A stretch of 64,000 nt of DNA. It comes from Segetibacter sp. (GTDB lineage: Bacteria > Bacteroidota > Bacteroidia > Chitinophagales > Chitinophagaceae). The notes under the pieces are model-generated. The model was given only the letters and a program-made list of their open reading frames with translations, was not told where the DNA came from and made no database searches. Location of the stretch: positions 1 through 64,000 of the forward strand of contig JAQBNO010000034.1 of the NCBI GenBank assembly GCA_028288485.1. Direction: 5' to 3'. Positions 36,858 to 46,515 of the stretch are shown piece by piece (the stretch's first letter is position 1; the number at the start of each line of letters is the position of its first letter). The position numbers and the translations under genes were made by a program.

Positions 36858-38588
36858 TTACCTTATAAATGTGTACGTTTTCTCTGTAACATTTCCTGCC
36901 ATATCCTCAACGATTACATCCAATTCATGTGTACCTGGAGTTGTTCGGTAATCGAAGGTGTGAATAAAAGAGTCGCTCTTCCTGCTGAACATTAGCCATC
37001 TGCCATCTAAAAATGCTTTAAAGCTTCTTATCTCACCAACATTATCGGTTGCTACAATCGTAATTGATTTCCTGTTTCTAACGCTTCCTCCGTTTGAAAA
37101 TCCGGCAGCACTAACACGGGGAGGAATAGTATCTAACAATAACTTAACTATACCCAGGTCCCTGAATTTTGCCTGCAGAGCGTCATTAACCCACTCCCCC
37201 TTTACTGCTTCTACTTTGTGATTGCTCACTAACTGCATGATCACTTTGTCTTTCAACTCATCAGAAAGTAGTGCGGTTGGTTTAATTCGAACAGTGAAAC
37301 TATCATGAACAGGCACTCTGAAATTATGGAGGTGATGGATAGCAGAAACTATCTTCGTATCGGCAGAGGTCTCTGAACGAAGCACAAAAGGAACGGTATC
37401 GTAAAAGGCTTTCGGCGAAAAAACCGCTTCCAGGTCTTCCGTTTTTAAAACATTTTCCTTTGCTGGCATCATAGGAATGCTGTTCGCGGCAAACATCAAC
37501 TCTTCTGTTTTTGACGGGTTCCACCTGAATTTAAAAGTAAGCGCAGAGGCATTGCCGGCGGCATCTTTTACTATTATCTCTGCAGTGTGAACTGATGTAT
37601 CGGTGAGCAGGATATCTCCACTACCGGCCCGGGAAAAAATGCTGCTATAGTTTCCAGGCAGGCGACTTAGGTGTTGTATATAACTTCCACCCGAAAGCCT
37701 CGTTTTGTAATCGATACTTCCATTTATATACCTTGTATCGTCGTAAGAAATATTGTCTAATAAAAATTCTGATTGCAACGAATCATCAACCGAAAGCGAA
37801 GCCTGGTAAATTCCAAACCTGAAAGATGAAGGAGTGGTTTTGTCTTCGGCAGTAATTCCAAAACTTATATAGGGCGATGATAAGGACACAACATTATTTA
37901 CAGAAGAATAATTTCCATTAATACCCCTTATCGGTATTGATATAGGGCTAACCTGGTAAGTACTGTACCTCCGGTCGTAATAGTAAAGCCGGTAGATAAA
38001 AGGGTCTATTTTATCATTCAACCCGAAACCAAATAACAGGGGATTAAGGTTATTTCCACTTTCTGTATCCCTTATTTCAAAATGAAGATGGGGTCCCTGA
38101 GAGCCGCCGGTGTTTCCACTATAAGCGATAAACTGTCCTTTTGCTACAGGAAATTGGCCAGGGTCAAAAGTAATTTCCTGCTCCCATTGTTGATCGGCGT
38201 ATTGTTTATTGACGATGTAATCGTTTAAGGCGGGATAGAAGTCGTTCAGGTGAGCATACAAAGTAGTGAAACCGTTTGGATGATTGATGTAAATAGCCCG
38301 GCCAAAACCATATCTTTCAATTTTTATCTTGCTTATATAGCCTTCTGCCGCAGCACGAACCGGCAAATTTTCACGCTGGTTTGTCCTAATGTCTAAACCC
38401 ATATGATAATGGTTCGTCCTCAACTCGCCGAAATTGGCCGCCAGTTGTATAGGTATATCTAGTGGGTTTCTAAAGTAGTCTTTCGGGTAATCGTGCGAAT
38501 AAGGAAGAGGTTGAGAAACAACCGGGGCGAAAGAAAGCAAGGAATTTACAGTCAATAAAATTAATATTAGCACGGTTATTTTCTTCAT
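36858..38588 (-). CDS. Exported M23 family metallopeptidase
   Basis: 576 aa with a signal peptide (MKKITVLILILLTVNSLLSF). The M23 domain sits unusually near the N-terminus, at about 45-185: HYHMGLD (His62, Asp66), YAHLNDFYP and HLHFEIRD. The remaining ~380 residues are beta-rich and end in an Ig-like unit (LDVIVEDMAGNVTEKTYTF). It probably binds to or cleaves peptidoglycan, or a periplasmic glycan, with the C-terminal part as targeting module. Distinct from the membrane-anchored M23 protein at 26343-27314. Confidence 0.88.
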   Translation of the reverse strand: MKKITVLILILLTVNSLLSFAPVVSQPLPYSHDYPKDYFRNPLDIPIQLAANFGELRTNHYHMGLDIRTNQRENLPVRAAAEGYISKIKIERYGFGRAIYINHPNGFTTLYAHLNDFYPALNDYIVNKQYADQQWEQEITFDPGQFPVAKGQFIAYSGNTGGSQGPHLHFEIRDTESGNNLNPLLFGFGLNDKIDPFIYRLYYYDRRYSTYQVSPISIPIRGINGNYSSVNNVVSLSSPYISFGITAEDKTTPSSFRFGIYQASLSVDDSLQSEFLLDNISYDDTRYINGSIDYKTRLSGGSYIQHLSRLPGNYSSIFSRAGSGDILLTDTSVHTAEIIVKDAAGNASALTFKFRWNPSKTEELMFAANSIPMMPAKENVLKTEDLEAVFSPKAFYDTVPFVLRSETSADTKIVSAIHHLHNFRVPVHDSFTVRIKPTALLSDELKDKVIMQLVSNHKVEAVKGEWVNDALQAKFRDLGIVKLLLDTIPPRVSAAGFSNGGSVRNRKSITIVATDNVGEIRSFKAFLDGRWLMFSRKSDSFIHTFDYRTTPGTHELDVIVEDMAGNVTEKTYTFIR

Positions 38589-38848
38589 CTAAGTTTCATT
38601 TATAATTCAATTCCTTAATGCAACTCCTTTAAGCAAATATCCTACCACTCGAATTACCAAACAGTTAAACTAAAGGAATCTTTTCCTGCATGTATGGACT
38701 GCTTTGGAACGAATTGGTTTATTAGCAAATATGAAAATCTGCACTTTTCTAATTTTAAGACGGGGCATGAAAGGATGTGAAAAATGTTATAATGCTTCCT
38801 ATATCAGAATCTTTCCAAAAAATTAACCGAGGTAATAATTACAGGGGT

Positions 38849-38856
38849 TACATTTG
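38849..38856 (+). promoter_or_regulatory. Putative -7 element for carB
   Basis: TACATTTG, a TAnnTTTG match 16 bases before the ATG at 38873. It lies inside the longer frame that could start at 38777, which supports the later start. No clear -33 box. Confidence 0.45.
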
Positions 38857-38872
38857 CGGAATTTGTTTTTAT

Positions 38873-40513
38873 ATGCCAAAAGATAATTCGATAAAGTCAG
38901 TTTTGATAGTAGGTTCCGGTCCAATCGTTATTGGACAGGCTTGTGAATTTGATTATTCGGGGTCGCAGGCTGCCCGCAGTTTACGTGAAGAAGGTATCAG
39001 GGTTATTTTGATTAACAGCAACCCCGCTACAATTATGACAGACCCAATGATGGCAGATAAAGTGTATTTGCTGCCATTAACGGTTGAAAGTATTGAAAAG
39101 ATCCTGGATGAAAACCAGATCGATGCAGTGCTGCCAACCATGGGTGGACAAACTGCACTGAACTTGTGTAAAGAGGCGGACGAAGTGGGTGTTTGGCAAA
39201 AATATAATGTGCGGATGATTGGCGTTGATGTAGCGGCAATTGACACTGCAGAAGACCGGGAGAAATTCAGGCAACTGATGGGGAAGATTGGGATGGCAGT
39301 TGCACCAAGCCACGTTGCTAACAGCATTTTAGAAGGAAAGGAGTTTGCGCAGGAAATTGGCTTTCCGCTGGTAATTCGACCTTCATTTACTTTAGGCGGT
39401 ACCGGTGGAGGTTTTGTGCACGGTAAAGATGACCTTGACGAAGCACTTGAAAGGGGACTCAAAGCATCTCCGATGCATGAAGTCCTCGTTGAAAAAGCAG
39501 TGCTTGGATGGAAGGAATATGAACTGGAACTGCTGCGTGACAGTGCAGATAATGTTGTAATTATTTGTACAGTTGAAAATCTTGATCCAATGGGGATCCA
39601 CACAGGGGATAGTATAACAGTGGCTCCTGCCATGACTTTAAGTGATACGGCTTTCCAGGAAATGAGGAATAAGGCGATTTTAATGATGCGTAGTCTCGGC
39701 AATTTTGCCGGTGGCTGTAATGTTCAGTTTGCCCTGAACCCTGATACCGAAGACCTGATAGCGGTGGAGATCAATCCACGTGTAAGTCGTTCTTCTGCGC
39801 TTGCATCGAAGGCAACAGGTTACCCAATTGCGAAAGTTGCTGCAAAGCTGGCAATAGGATATCATTTGGATGAATTAAAAAACCAGATCACACAAACCAC
39901 ATCTGCTTACTTTGAGCCTGCCCTCGACTATGTGATCGTAAAAGTTCCGCGGTGGAATTTTGATAAGTTTAAAGGCGGGAACGATACGCTTGGATTGCAA
40001 ATGAAGAGTGTAGGTGAAGTGATGTCTATTGGAAGAAGCTTTACAGAAGCATTACAAAAGGCTTGTCAGAGTTTGGAGAATGACGCTGTTGGTCTTGGTT
40101 ATTATGGCAAAAGCCTGATGAAAAGTGCGGAGCTACTGGAATATATAAAGATCCCGAAGTGGGATAGGATTTTCAGGATCAAAGATGCTTTAATGCAGGG
40201 AGTTACTGTAAAAACGATAGCGCAGGCGACTGGTATCGACCGTTGGTTTTTATTCCAGATCCAGAAAATCTGCGATATCGAAAAGCAGCTTTTAAAACAT
40301 ACGCTTGAAACCCTACCGGAAGATTTATTAAAGGAAGCGAAGAAAAATGGTTTCGGTGATGAGCAGATATCCAAGATAATGCGTAACTGCACCGAAAGCC
40401 AGGTATATGAAAAAAGAAAGGCTTTAGGCATTACAAGGGTTTACAAAATGGTAGATACCTGCAGTGCTGAGTTCGAAGCGAAAACGCCTTATTTTTATAG
40501 TACGTTCGAATAA
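38873..40513 (+). CDS. carB: Carbamoyl-phosphate synthase large chain, N-terminal half only
   Basis: 546 aa from ATG at 38873 ([19 protein letters not shown]); the in-frame stretch from 38777 is unlike CarB and is left out. It covers the pre-ATP-grasp domain ([14 protein letters not shown]), the first ATP-grasp domain with [12 protein letters not shown] (~170-181) and [20 protein letters not shown] (~300-319), and the oligomerisation domain. It stops with [18 protein letters not shown], exactly where the second half of the ~1070-residue enzyme would begin. It would make carboxyphosphate and carbamate but needs a separate second half for carbamoyl phosphate. A strong terminator follows, and no carA or second half is in the window. 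Confidence 0.88.
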   Translation: MPKDNSIKSVLIVGSGPIVIGQACEFDYSGSQAARSLREEGIRVILINSNPATIMTDPMMADKVYLLPLTVESIEKILDENQIDAVLPTMGGQTALNLCKEADEVGVWQKYNVRMIGVDVAAIDTAEDREKFRQLMGKIGMAVAPSHVANSILEGKEFAQEIGFPLVIRPSFTLGGTGGGFVHGKDDLDEALERGLKASPMHEVLVEKAVLGWKEYELELLRDSADNVVIICTVENLDPMGIHTGDSITVAPAMTLSDTAFQEMRNKAILMMRSLGNFAGGCNVQFALNPDTEDLIAVEINPRVSRSSALASKATGYPIAKVAAKLAIGYHLDELKNQITQTTSAYFEPALDYVIVKVPRWNFDKFKGGNDTLGLQMKSVGEVMSIGRSFTEALQKACQSLENDAVGLGYYGKSLMKSAELLEYIKIPKWDRIFRIKDALMQGVTVKTIAQATGIDRWFLFQIQKICDIEKQLLKHTLETLPEDLLKEAKKNGFGDEQISKIMRNCTESQVYEKRKALGITRVYKMVDTCSAEFEAKTPYFYSTFE

Positions 40514-40532
40514 ACAGCCAGGACTGTAGAAT

Positions 40533-40571
40533 AAAAAATTAAGGCTGCTTTATAAGCAGCCTTAATTTTTT
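40533..40571 (+). terminator. Intrinsic terminator behind carB
   Basis: AAAATTAAGGCTGCTT pairs perfectly with AAGCAGCCTTAATTTT across a 2-3-base loop, followed by more T. It begins 20 bases behind the stop codon and shows that the carB half is a transcription unit of its own. Confidence 0.9.
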
Positions 40572-40638
40572 ATGGTAATTTTTTTGTCCCTGGTTATTGA
40601 AGTATTTTTTTGTACTAAACTGCAACTATAAATTAAAC

Positions 40639-40726
40639 ATTGTTGCCACGCTCGCTGGTACTGTAAATGCATTATTGAACATGGCGGTTTTTACCCTGAG
40701 TTTGTCGAAGGGTTGCACTCTTGTAC
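40639..40726 (+). repeat. 85-bp interspersed element, copy 3
   Basis: ATTGTTGCCACGCTCGCTGG, then TACTGTAAATGCATTATTG, ATGGCGGTTTTTACCCTGAG and TTTGTCGAAGGGTTGCACTC, ending CTTGTAC. It lies between carB and recO. Confidence 0.75.
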
Positions 40727-40763
40727 ATTTTACCTTCTTGCCGCAATTAAGATATTTTAGAGT

Positions 40764-41501
40764 ATGACCCATAAAACAAAAGGCATTGTATTACGTACAG
40801 TAAAGTATGGCGAAACCAGCGTTATTACTACTGTATATACTGAGCTTTTTGGTATTCAATCTTACATCGTTAAAGGTGTAAGACAAAGCACAAAAAAGTC
40901 TTCTGGCAAAGCAATTTATTTTCAACCTGCTGCTTTGCTTGATATGATCGTTTACCATAACGAGTTCAAGAACCTCAACTTTATTAAAGAATACCAGTGG
41001 GGTTATCTTTATGAGAACATTTTGTTCGACGTCGTAAAAAACACAGTAGCTATGTACGTGGTTGAAATGCTGCAACACAGTCTTAAACAACCTGAAGCAA
41101 ACCCAGAACTGTTCTACATGGTAGAAGATACGCTGAAACAATTAGATAAAGGCTCTGTTACATTAACTGCCAATATTCCATTGTACTTCAGCCTCCATCT
41201 TGCCGGCGAACTTGGTTTTCGAATACAAGGAGAGTTTAGCTCTGCAACCCCTGTTTTTGATTTGCAGGAGGGGCAGTTTGTTGAAGACAAGCCTTTGCAT
41301 CCATACTACGTCGAAAAGTTGCTTGCTTCTGCAACGTCACAACTTCTTTCCATTAACTTCTATAACGATCTCGAAAATCTTCATTTTAGCAGGGGCACGA
41401 GGCAGGATTTGATTAAGGCCTACCAAAATTACATTGCCCTACATGTAAACGACTTTGGCGAAATTAAGAGCCTGCCCATTCTGCAGGAAATTTTTAGTTG
41501 A
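40764..41501 (+). CDS. recO: DNA repair protein RecO
   Basis: 245 aa. The N-terminal OB-fold begins HKTKGIVLRTVKYGETSVI, with YIVKGVRQSTKK near 38. The rest is helical. Unlike many RecO proteins there is no four-cysteine zinc knuckle, as is common in Bacteroidota. RecO binds single-stranded DNA and loads RecA with RecR in gap repair. The Uma2 gene begins 34 bases downstream on the same strand. Confidence 0.9.
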   Translation: MTHKTKGIVLRTVKYGETSVITTVYTELFGIQSYIVKGVRQSTKKSSGKAIYFQPAALLDMIVYHNEFKNLNFIKEYQWGYLYENILFDVVKNTVAMYVVEMLQHSLKQPEANPELFYMVEDTLKQLDKGSVTLTANIPLYFSLHLAGELGFRIQGEFSSATPVFDLQEGQFVEDKPLHPYYVEKLLASATSQLLSINFYNDLENLHFSRGTRQDLIKAYQNYIALHVNDFGEIKSLPILQEIFS

Positions 41502-41535
41502 AATAGATTTTGTAATTTTAGTGAAACGAACATGT

Positions 41536-42066
41536 ATGGTAGCGCTTGAAAAGGTTCCAAAAACAGCATTGGATGTTTTCCGTTTATTACCTGAAGGAAC
41601 TTTATGTGAAGTAATAGATAATGTATTGTATATGTCTCCAACTCCAAAATATACACATCAAAGATTGGTTTTGCTATTTGCAAGAACAATTGCAAATTAT
41701 CTTGATACCAACAATATTGGAGAACTTATTATCTCTCCTTTTGACGTATATTTTGATGAACTTCTTTCAGCTGTTCAGCCCGATGTTTTGGTTGTCGTGA
41801 ATGACAATCGTGATATTTTAAAAAAAGACGGTTATATACACGGTGCGCCTGACCTGATAATAGAAGTGCTTTCAACAGACAAAAAGAGAGATACGGTAAA
41901 AAAGAAAAGTTTATATGAGAGAGCTGGAGTAAGGGAATATTTTATAGTTGATCCGAAAACGACAGAAATTACCGGGTGGCAATTAAAGGAAAATGGTTAC
42001 CAGGTGATGTACTCCGATAAGGGAAAGTTTAAGTCCTCCATTCTTTCATTTGAATTCGAATTTTAA
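41536..42066 (+). CDS. Uma2-family restriction endonuclease-like protein
   Basis: 176 aa from ATG at 41536 (MVALEKVPKTAL); the longer frame from 41455 runs into recO and is not needed. It has the Uma2 pattern: GTLCEVIDNVLYMSPTP near the N-terminus and a PD-(D/E)xK core with AVQPDVLVVV and PDLIIEVLS, followed by KKKSLYERAGVREYFIVDP. The family is widespread, often in many copies, and related to Holliday-junction and restriction nucleases; its biological role is not settled. It lies behind recO. Confidence 0.88.
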   Translation: MVALEKVPKTALDVFRLLPEGTLCEVIDNVLYMSPTPKYTHQRLVLLFARTIANYLDTNNIGELIISPFDVYFDELLSAVQPDVLVVVNDNRDILKKDGYIHGAPDLIIEVLSTDKKRDTVKKKSLYERAGVREYFIVDPKTTEITGWQLKENGYQVMYSDKGKFKSSILSFEFEF

Positions 42067-42083
42067 GGTAGCTGCTGCTTGCG

Positions 42084-43256
42084 TCAGAGTAGTCTTTTTA
42101 CTGTTGCTGATTGCAGACTTTCTTTACCTCCTACACCCTGTAGCAAAACAACTCCTGGTTGTTTCCCCTTTTCAAAACTTCCAAGCTTATCATTCATCTG
42201 AAGGGCTTTTGCACCATTCATGGTAGCCCAGGTAAGTAATTCATCTAGTGGAATGCCTTTAAACTTTTTTTGAATTGTTTTCATTTCATCTAAAATACTC
42301 AAACTCCAATTACTCGCCAGGCTGTCGGTGCCAATGACAAGATTACAACTGTGTTTTCTAAACAACTCAATTGGCGGAACCGCATCTTCAATATATCTAT
42401 TTGCATTTACACAAAGGCAGAAAGAAACAGACCTGGCACGATGATGCGTTTTAATAAACTCAATATCCTGTTCTTTTGTGAATGTGTTATGAACTAATAT
42501 TATATGTGCTGCACCTTTTAATTGATCGAAATGTGTTTGCAAACTGCTTTTGCCGCTCGCTTTAAAAAATGAAGTATCAAGTTTCATCATCTCATACATT
42601 CGAACAAAGTCTCCCGTATTTTGTGAAAACAATTCATCCTCAAAAGCTGTCTCCTGGTTGTGAATCGTGACTACTTTGTTTTCAAAGCATGGCTTTAGCA
42701 ATTTCCATAAGTCGTTTGAAACCGAGTAAGGGGCATGAGGTACAAGGGAAGATGAAGCAATTTTTGAAAAGGCTTCAAAGGTATTTCTGCTTCTTAAAAA
42801 CCTTTGCTCTGCTATCCCGGGCAGCCATCCGCTCGATTCAATAAAATTATAATAGTCAAGATTTTTCTTTTGCTTTTGTGCAAGAGTAAACATGTTGTTG
42901 CTAATGTCACCTACCGCAACTATACCGTTTTGCGACATTTCATTTTCTGCAATTGCAATAGCTTCCAGTATTTCTTCTTCCGGAAAATGCCTTTGCGTTA
43001 CAACATAAAATACAAAATTAACCAGGCCGGTTTTTTCAGGAATTAAGCCACGCATGTGGCTCAGTTCAAGGTGGCAGTGACAATTTACAAAACCAGGAGT
43101 CAAAATACCATCGAGTTGCTGAATATCTTCACCTGCGTCTTTTTCATCAACAATTTCGCCAACAATTCCCTTTTCATCGCAAATAAGCACATGGTTTGAA
43201 GAAAGCAATTTATTCCCCGTGAATAACCGGTTTGCCTGGAATTTCTTAAAACTCAT
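42084..43256 (-). CDS. Amidohydrolase-family metal-dependent hydrolase
   Basis: 390 aa. The amidohydrolase metal ligands are seen: TPGFVNCHCHLELSH (HxH, near residue 61), VTIHNQET (His near 199), ILVHNTF (His near 253) and VIGTDSLASN (Asp near 313). This places it with the TrzA/ATZ-type deaminases (chlorohydrolase, cytosine or S-adenosylhomocysteine deaminase group), which take an amino group or halide off a purine- or pyrimidine-like ring. The substrate cannot be told. Convergent with the Uma2 gene. Confidence 0.85.
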   Translation of the reverse strand: MSFKKFQANRLFTGNKLLSSNHVLICDEKGIVGEIVDEKDAGEDIQQLDGILTPGFVNCHCHLELSHMRGLIPEKTGLVNFVFYVVTQRHFPEEEILEAIAIAENEMSQNGIVAVGDISNNMFTLAQKQKKNLDYYNFIESSGWLPGIAEQRFLRSRNTFEAFSKIASSSLVPHAPYSVSNDLWKLLKPCFENKVVTIHNQETAFEDELFSQNTGDFVRMYEMMKLDTSFFKASGKSSLQTHFDQLKGAAHIILVHNTFTKEQDIEFIKTHHRARSVSFCLCVNANRYIEDAVPPIELFRKHSCNLVIGTDSLASNWSLSILDEMKTIQKKFKGIPLDELLTWATMNGAKALQMNDKLGSFEKGKQPGVVLLQGVGGKESLQSATVKRLL

Positions 43257-43461
43257 AGTACGGCAAAAGTAAGATAACCAAAGGTTATGCTATGAGTTGA
43301 AAGACTTAACTTTGCAGCCACAAATTCTAGCGGTAACTGGTGGGTGAGAAAAACAGGACGAGTAAAGATTTGCCGTATAAGTGCGCCGCCATGCCGGGGA
43401 CGATTTAAACAGAAGTACCAGGGCGGCTACCAAATAAATTAAATAAATTAACTAAAGATAG

Positions 43462-44529
43462 ATGTTAGATAAGCTTGAAGCAATAAAGGGCCGGTTTGAG
43501 CAGGTTGGCATGGGCTTGACGAACCCGGAAATTATTGGTAATCAAAAAGAATTTCAACGACTAAGCAAAGAATACAGGAGCCTTGAGAACATCGTAAAGC
43601 CGTTTGAAGAATATAAAAGAGTGTTATCGGATTACGAATTAAGCAGGGAAGCACTGAACAGCAACGATGATGATATGAGAGAGCTGGCAAAGATGGAAAT
43701 GCCGGAACTTGAAGAAAAGAAAGAAAGACTTGAAAAAGAACTAACAAAACTGTTGATACCAAAAGACCCGCAGGATGACAAGAATGCAATACTTGAAATT
43801 CGTGCAGGAACAGGTGGAGACGAAGCAAGCTTGTTTGCCGGAAACCTGCTGAATATGTACCTCCGGTACTGCAGCAAACGGGGTTGGAAAACGGCGGTTG
43901 TAAGCGAAAGTGAAGGAACCGTAGGAGGTTATAAGGAAGTCATGGTCGAGGTGCAGGGCGAAGATGTATACGGCACTTTGAAATTTGAAAGTGGAGTTCA
44001 CCGGGTACAACGGGTACCGAATACTGAAACACAGGGCCGGGTTCACACTTCGGCAGCAACAGTAGCCGTAATGCCAGAAGCAGAGGAAATTGACTTTGAA
44101 TTAAAGGAAAGCGACGTGAAAATGGAAACTGCGCGAAGCGGTGGCGCTGGTGGACAGAACGTAAACAAAGTGGAGACAAAGGTCTTGCTAACGCATATTC
44201 CTACCGGTGAAGTGGTAGTTTGCCAGACGGAAAGAAGCCAGTTGGGTAACCGCGAGAAGGCCATGACGATGTTACGATCAAGGTTGTATGAAGCACAGGT
44301 ACGTAAACAGGAAGAAGAGATTAGCCGGCACAGGAAAACCTTGGTAAGTACAGGAGACCGGAGTGCCAAAATAAGAACGTATAACTGGCCGCAGGGAAGA
44401 GTGACCGATCACAGGATCGGGTTAACCTCGTACAACCTGGACGCGGTAATTAACGGCGACATTGACGAATTTATTGAACAATTACAGATGGCAGAAAATG
44501 CAGAAAAAATGACAAACCAGGGAAGTTAA
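43462..44529 (+). CDS. prfA: Peptide chain release factor 1
   Basis: 355 aa, full length. The GGQ motif that triggers peptidyl-tRNA hydrolysis is at 230-232 in [35 protein letters not shown] before it is the RF1/RF2 core, and the length and N-terminal coiled-coil fit RF1 (UAA/UAG) rather than RF2. There is no in-frame TGA frameshift site as found in prfB. A decayed small gene follows. Confidence 0.95.
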   Translation: MLDKLEAIKGRFEQVGMGLTNPEIIGNQKEFQRLSKEYRSLENIVKPFEEYKRVLSDYELSREALNSNDDDMRELAKMEMPELEEKKERLEKELTKLLIPKDPQDDKNAILEIRAGTGGDEASLFAGNLLNMYLRYCSKRGWKTAVVSESEGTVGGYKEVMVEVQGEDVYGTLKFESGVHRVQRVPNTETQGRVHTSAATVAVMPEAEEIDFELKESDVKMETARSGGAGGQNVNKVETKVLLTHIPTGEVVVCQTERSQLGNREKAMTMLRSRLYEAQVRKQEEEISRHRKTLVSTGDRSAKIRTYNWPQGRVTDHRIGLTSYNLDAVINGDIDEFIEQLQMAENAEKMTNQGS

Positions 44530-44574
44530 CGTCACCTCTTTTATTACTGCTTTCGCGGCGGCTCGATCTTTAAC

Positions 44575-45083
44575 ATGGTTATTCATAAAATAATAATTAT
44601 AGTAGAAGATCTCAAGAACCTGGTAAGACAGCATGCCGCAGTCGCCATTATTAATAATCCTGCCATTCCTGCTGAAAGAAATGAAGAGGTTGTGGCTGAG
44701 GCTTCAAGTTCAATAGTAGCCGGGTTAAAAACTGCAGTTGCAGGCGGAAACACAGATAGTGTTGTTGGCTTTTTTAACGGAGCAGCCACTGTGCGGTAAG
44801 TTCTCCCCTTACACAGAACATCCAAACCGGATTTATTCAATACCTCTCCAATAAGTTCAGGCTCGACCACGGTATCGCTGGGCAAATTGCAGCAGCTGTG
44901 ATTCCGATGGTGTTACAAAATTTGTATACAAAACAAACGATCCTAACGATAGTAGCTTCTCCCCCGGTGGAATATTAGGAAACCTGACTGGAGGATCGGC
45001 TGCTGCGGTAAGCTGGATAATTTGGTGGAGGTGATAACCAGGATGGTGAAATGATGGGTAAAATTAAGGGCATGTTTAACTAA
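44575..45083 (+). pseudogene. Frameshifted DUF937-like gene
   Basis: Three consecutive frames together give one recognisable small protein of about 165 residues. The first frame reads DLKNLVRQHAAVAIINNPAI up to GFFNGA (44599-44790). After a shift come TQNIQTGFIQYLSNKF and AAAVIPMVLQNL (about 44812-44925). After another come NDPNDSSFSPGGILGNLTGG (about 44937-45000). After a third comes GGGDNQDGEMMGKIKGMFN and a stop at 45083. At least three frameshifts make an intact gene unlikely. The family is a small Bacteroidota protein of unknown function with Gly-rich spacers. Confidence 0.75.
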
Positions 45084-45353
45084 TTGACTATAAGACACTG
45101 TTTTAATAATTGTTAAAACCCAGCACCTGGATATGCTACCGCACTTGTAAAAAGAAAATAATTAATGTTTAAACGCTTACAGTACTGGTAGTGACGAAGA
45201 TTTTCGTTCTATCGCCTTAGTCGACTTTCATTTAATGAAATTCAATTAACAGCTTTGCGGTATTAAGAAAAGAGATGAGATGAAATTGGCACAGACTTTG
45301 TCATATATAATATAGATTACAGATAATAAGTAGTCAAATTTTCTCATAAGCAG
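45084..45353. other. Gap behind the pseudogene
   Basis: No gene. A short coding-like fragment (STGSDEDFRSIALVDFHL) at about 45183-45245 ends in a stop and has no start of its own; probably chance or an old relic. Confidence 0.35.
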
Positions 45354-45767
45354 TTAGTTTTGGTTGCGGCCCTGATTTCCATCGGGGCCTATTTTTTTGC
45401 GGTAATATTGCCGTACTGCAATTACACCCGCAATGCTGCCAATAGTATCAAATAAAATATCAATCACATCAAAAGACCTCCCTCTTACAAAGTCTCTTTG
45501 TACAAATTCCATAAACACCCCATATATTATCGCTAACAAGGCTATCCTATTACACCAGGACGTGATGAAACCTTGTTCTGCCGATGATTTAACCAAAGGG
45601 TAGCAAAATAAAAATGAAAGCAGAAAAAACATTCCCAGGTGGATCAACTTATCGAAATAAGGAATATCGAAATAATCAATAGAGGGAACGTCATCCCCGG
45701 GCAGAGCAAGCAAAACAACTGAAATTAAAAACCAGGTAATTGCGGGGAGAAAAGACACAACTTTCAT
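45354..45767 (-). CDS. VanZ-like membrane protein
   Basis: 137 aa with four hydrophobic segments. It has the VanZ family pattern: DKLIHLGMFFLLSFLF, YGVFMEFVQRDFVRGRSFDV and DILFDTIGSIAGV. VanZ gives low-level teicoplanin resistance in enterococci, but most family members, like this one, have no known role; small acidic residues in the membrane helices are typical. Single gene. Confidence 0.85.
   Translation of the reverse strand: MKVVSFLPAITWFLISVVLLALPGDDVPSIDYFDIPYFDKLIHLGMFFLLSFLFCYPLVKSSAEQGFITSWCNRIALLAIIYGVFMEFVQRDFVRGRSFDVIDILFDTIGSIAGVIAVRQYYRKKIGPDGNQGRNQN
45368..45397 (+). terminator. Plus-strand terminator inside the vanZ 3' end
   Basis: GGCCC at 45368-45372 pairs with GGGCC at 45385-45389, followed by TATTTTTTT. 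On the minus strand these bases code for the last residues of the VanZ protein. It could stop read-through coming from prfA and the pseudogene. Confidence 0.4.
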
Positions 45768-45836
45768 AAATAGTTTTACGCGAAATAAGTTGCAAAAGTA
45801 ACTGAAAAACTCCCGCCGACTTTAAGCGCAGATTAT

Positions 45837-46385
45837 TTAAGGCATTAAAACGGTATCAACTACATGAATAACCCCATTTGACTGGCTAATATCTTTTATC
45901 GTTACTTTACCTATTCCACCCTTTTCGTCAGCCACCAATACATCTTTTCCCTGCATGCTAAATGTAAGTTGGGCTCCCTGTAAAGTTTTGGTTTTATAAG
46001 TTCCGCCGCCTTGTTTAATGGAAGCAATAAGCGTACTGCTTAAGATCTTTGATGAAATTATATGATACTTCAATATATTGCTTAAAGCTTCTTTGTTTTG
46101 AGGTTTTAATAGCATGTCTATTGTGCCCTTCGGTAATTTTTTAAATGCCATATTTGTTGGTGCAAACACGGTATAAGGACCTTGACTTTTGAGCGTGTTA
46201 TTTAGCTCTGTTGTTTTTAAAGCAGCATTAAGCGTAGAATGGGATCTACTGGTAGTAACATTGTCAGCAATATTTTTTGAAGCTGACATTGCGCTAACAG
46301 CAACTTTTGCCTGAGAAAAAGCACATTTGTAAGTACCTGATAAAAAAGAAAGAAAGATAAATGACCGTAAAAGAATAATTTTCAT
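45837..46385 (-). CDS. Fasciclin-domain exported protein
   Basis: 182 aa with an N-terminal signal (cleavage near FSQ). One fasciclin (FAS1) domain covers about 45-180, with LNAALKTTELNNTLKSQGPY, TVFAPTNMAFKKLP, ILKYHIIS and the C-terminal NGVIHVVDTVLMP. Such domains mediate adhesion or matrix contacts at the cell surface in bacteria. No sorting domain is attached. The sigma/anti-sigma pair is further upstream on the same strand, beyond copy B of the long repeat; whether it controls this gene is open. RskA-type anti-sigma and fasciclin genes do occur together in other genomes. Confidence 0.85.
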   Translation of the reverse strand: MKIILLRSFIFLSFLSGTYKCAFSQAKVAVSAMSASKNIADNVTTSRSHSTLNAALKTTELNNTLKSQGPYTVFAPTNMAFKKLPKGTIDMLLKPQNKEALSNILKYHIISSKILSSTLIASIKQGGGTYKTKTLQGAQLTFSMQGKDVLVADEKGGIGKVTIKDISQSNGVIHVVDTVLMP

Positions 46386-46515
46386 AAAGCTTTTTATATT
46401 GTTGTTTAAATATTATACCAGCAATCACCTGTTGTTGTCGCGCAGTTCCGTCACCTGCAATTGTGCTATCTGAAGCTACCGTTAAATAATGATAAATGTA
46501 GATTAAACAACAAAA

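Noticed and set aside
38777-38872. Extended N-terminus for carB
   Set aside because: The added residues are unlike CarB, and a -7 promoter element lies at 38849-38856, inside this stretch.
38953-39702. 249-codon frame opposite carB
   Set aside because: Antisense shadow of a conserved, well-supported gene; Ser-rich translation typical of such shadows.
41455-41535. Extended N-terminus for the Uma2 gene overlapping recO
   Set aside because: The Uma2 fold begins at 41536; the added segment lies in the recO gene and holds no family residues.
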